Positions 13,244 to 14,848 of a stretch of DNA of 14,848 nucleotides are shown piece by piece. The stretch is from M55B120 sp964426155. GTDB lineage: Bacteria > Actinomycetota > Humimicrobiia > Humimicrobiales > Humimicrobiaceae. Numbering within the stretch: position 1 is the stretch's first letter; each line of letters begins with the position of its first letter. A model generated the notes under the pieces. The model saw only the letters and a list, made by a program, of their open reading frames with translations. It did not search any database and had not been told where the DNA came from. The DNA lies in contig CAYROY010000091.1 in assembly GCA_964426155.1 (NCBI GenBank), forward strand, positions 1 to 14,848. Direction: 5' to 3'. A program made the position numbers and the translations under genes.

Positions 13244-14725
13244 TTATGCCACTGCCGGCTCAAATCCACCCTTTTTGGCATTGCTTATATCCATCTTTAT
13301 CTTCTTTACTATTTTCTTGAAATTTAAGACCGCACACACAAGGGAAAATTCACCACCTGCCTTCTCATACCCCCTTAAGCTAAAACGGCGAAAACCTGCC
13401 GTCTTTATCTGGCCGAATACCGGCTCCACAATGATCTTGCGCTTTCCATATATCTTTCTTGAGGAATCCTCCCTCATCTTTTCTGCCATGGCAGCCAGTA
13501 TTATTCCGCCATCATCAATATATACGGTGGCAGTATCTTTCTTACAGGCAGCGCACCTTTTCCTATAGACACATTCCCTGCATGCCCCTGGTGCTTTATA
13601 AATCCTCTTTTTACCGGTTGATTTAAATTCCAGTATCTGTCCTGCCGGACAGACAAACACATCCTTATCCTGGTTATAGGAGAAGTTTTTAATACCTATT
13701 TTGCCTTTGACTTCCGGATCCTTCTCGCCTTTTCCGGTAGCTATGTATCCGTCTATACTGCTGTCTTTTAGTGTTAAAATATTCTCCGATGAGCGGTATC
13801 CGCTGTCAGCTGTTACTTTTTCGGGAAGGCTGCCTGTATTCTTTTTGATCTCATCTATTGCTATGCCCAGTTCTTTTTTATCATTTGCGTTTTGCGTAAG
13901 GTGACATCCTACTATTATCTGATCCTTAGAGTCAACTGAAACTTGAGCATTGTAGCAGTAGGAAAAGTCGCCTCCCTTCTTCATTATCCTGGCATCGGTA
14001 TCGGCGTAGCTTATCTGCTTTTTGGGATTTATCTTTTTGCCGGGGTTTTCTTTCTTCTCCCTGTCTTCAAGCTCCCTTTTTACCTTCTTTATCTTTTCCA
14101 GCCTCTTTTGTCTGATCTTTAAGTCATCTGGTATGCTGTATCCATTTCCGTTATGGTAGATCTTATCTTCAGCATTATCTATATCATCTGCCTTCTTAAG
14201 TAGTTCCATGATCTCGCACTCAAGCTTTTTCTCACCCGCATCAAGTCGGGAGTAGCTTGCCGCCTTGTGCTTTGAGGTGTCGGCAAAGAACTTGGAGCCG
14301 TCTATGGCTACGTGTCCCAAAGATGTCATATCCAGTCCTTTGGCCATGTCTATACTTATTTTGAAGCAATCTACAAAGAAGTGCAGGTTTCTCTTTCTAA
14401 AGTCAGATAGCACCCTGAAGTTGGGGCAGTTTAAGTGGGATATGTACATAAAGGCAAGATCTTCTTTGCATCTTTTCTCAATCTTTCTGGAACTGTATAC
14501 CCCCTGGCTGTAGGCATAGATAAGTATGGATACGATAAGTTTGGGGTGATAGGCATGCTGGCCCAGCATGCTGTATTTTTCTTCCAGAGCCTTTGTGTCT
14601 ATCTGGGAGAATATATCCTCGTATATGAAGCAGTCATGGTCTTTGGGAAGAAGATCAAATACGTTTTGGGCAAATAGCTTTCTGCCTCTAAACTCTTTGG
14701 GGTCTTCTTTAAATGGTACTGGCAT
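13244..14725 (-). CDS. IS1182-like DDE transposase
   Basis: A 493-residue cut-and-paste-type transposase. The N-terminal part (1-130) holds the DUF772-like helical region (HAYHPKLIVSILIYAYSQGV, then RKIEKRCKEDLAFMYI and DFRKRN). The catalytic RNase H-like acids are Asp142 (VAIDGSKFFADTSK), Asp307 (VTADSGYRS) and Glu434 (IIVEPVFGQIK). A Lys/Glu-rich coiled-coil-like insertion occupies about 160-240 between the first and second acids. A Cys cluster (Cys359, 382, 385, 391, 394), common in this group, may bind metal. The C-terminus has FRRFSLRGYEKAGGEFSLVC. AAGGAAAG precedes ATG 14725. The gene has no frameshift and its length is as expected, so it is probably functional. Confidence 0.93.
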   Translation of the reverse strand: MPVPFKEDPKEFRGRKLFAQNVFDLLPKDHDCFIYEDIFSQIDTKALEEKYSMLGQHAYHPKLIVSILIYAYSQGVYSSRKIEKRCKEDLAFMYISHLNCPNFRVLSDFRKRNLHFFVDCFKISIDMAKGLDMTSLGHVAIDGSKFFADTSKHKAASYSRLDAGEKKLECEIMELLKKADDIDNAEDKIYHNGNGYSIPDDLKIRQKRLEKIKKVKRELEDREKKENPGKKINPKKQISYADTDARIMKKGGDFSYCYNAQVSVDSKDQIIVGCHLTQNANDKKELGIAIDEIKKNTGSLPEKVTADSGYRSSENILTLKDSSIDGYIATGKGEKDPEVKGKIGIKNFSYNQDKDVFVCPAGQILEFKSTGKKRIYKAPGACRECVYRKRCAACKKDTATVYIDDGGIILAAMAEKMREDSSRKIYGKRKIIVEPVFGQIKTAGFRRFSLRGYEKAGGEFSLVCAVLNFKKIVKKIKMDISNAKKGGFEPAVA

Positions 14726-14829
14726 GTAATCTTTCCTTGTAACAATTATGTTTGAATAACTGTCAATTATTATAACATATTTGTTTATTTACTGCTATGT
14801 GTTTATAGGCTTATACCCAATTAATTTCT

Positions 14830-14845
14830 ATTCTCGGACAGGCTC
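14830..14845. repeat. IS right terminal inverted repeat
   Basis: ATTCTCGGACAGGCTC on the plus strand, the reverse complement of GAGCCTGTCCGAGAAT. Only three bases of flanking host DNA remain in the window. Confidence 0.88.
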
Positions 14846-14848
14846 CTA

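Larger units (their letters stand above)
13117..14845 (-). mobile_element. IS1182-like insertion sequence, complete (1729 bp)
   Basis: The element is bounded by terminal inverted repeats starting GAGCCTGTCC on the left (13117-13126) and GGACAGGCTC on the right (14836-14845). Extended, 14 of the first 16 bases match, and an AATTAATT block recurs in both ends with a one-base offset. It carries one transposase gene on the minus strand. Size and single-ORF layout fit the IS1182 group of DDE elements. It is inserted in the radical SAM gene. The transposase is intact, so the insertion may be recent or the element still active. Confidence 0.88.

Noticed and set aside
1..14848. CRISPR array, tRNA, rRNA or prophage
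   Set aside because: No spaced direct repeats, cloverleaf, rRNA motif or phage structural gene was seen on either strand.

Overview
The window is AT-rich bacterial DNA with Shine-Dalgarno-led genes. The centre is a LacI-controlled carbohydrate operon; a small accessory or degraded zone follows it, and an insertion sequence (IS) lies at the right edge. The organism cannot be named securely. The AT bias, GGAG-type ribosome sites, CUT1 (carbohydrate uptake) ABC importer and very acidic spacer after the lipobox would fit a fermentative Firmicutes-like or subsurface lineage (for example Atribacterota or an anaerobic Actinomycetota relative). That is an impression, not a placement.

Layout. 1-281 (minus): the N-terminal part of an alpha/beta hydrolase, perhaps coupled to a tiny upstream ORF. 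282-801: AT-rich DNA without a convincing gene. 802-1815 (minus): a LacI-family regulator. 1858-1972: a compact control region with two face-to-face promoters and two LacI-type operators 59 bp apart. 1973-2241: a long leader with a possible 17-codon ORF and a nested hairpin. 2242-11155 (plus): the operon, made of a sugar-binding lipoprotein, two permeases (the first apparently with an AUA start), an HSL-type esterase, a GH32 fructosidase, a P-loop kinase of unrecognised specificity, and a GH13 sucrose-phosphorylase-like enzyme. 11199-11372: a remnant of an XRE-type HTH antitoxin. 11401-12252: an aldo/keto reductase. 12448-13116: the 5' part of a HemN/HemW-like radical SAM gene, interrupted by an IS1182-like element (13117-14845) whose transposase is read on the minus strand.

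How the genes may work together (inference). The lipoprotein and permeases would import a sucrose-type oligosaccharide, possibly acylated, using an ATPase encoded elsewhere. The esterase could remove acyl groups. The GH32 enzyme and the GH13 phosphorylase could both split the sugar in the cytoplasm. The kinase overlaps the phosphorylase gene by 8 nt, which suggests a joint step. One testable model is that the kinase phosphorylates the imported disaccharide (or a product), so that GH32 and GH13 act on a sugar phosphate, giving a PTS-independent route to sucrose-6-phosphate-like intermediates. The LacI regulator probably represses both its own gene and the operon.
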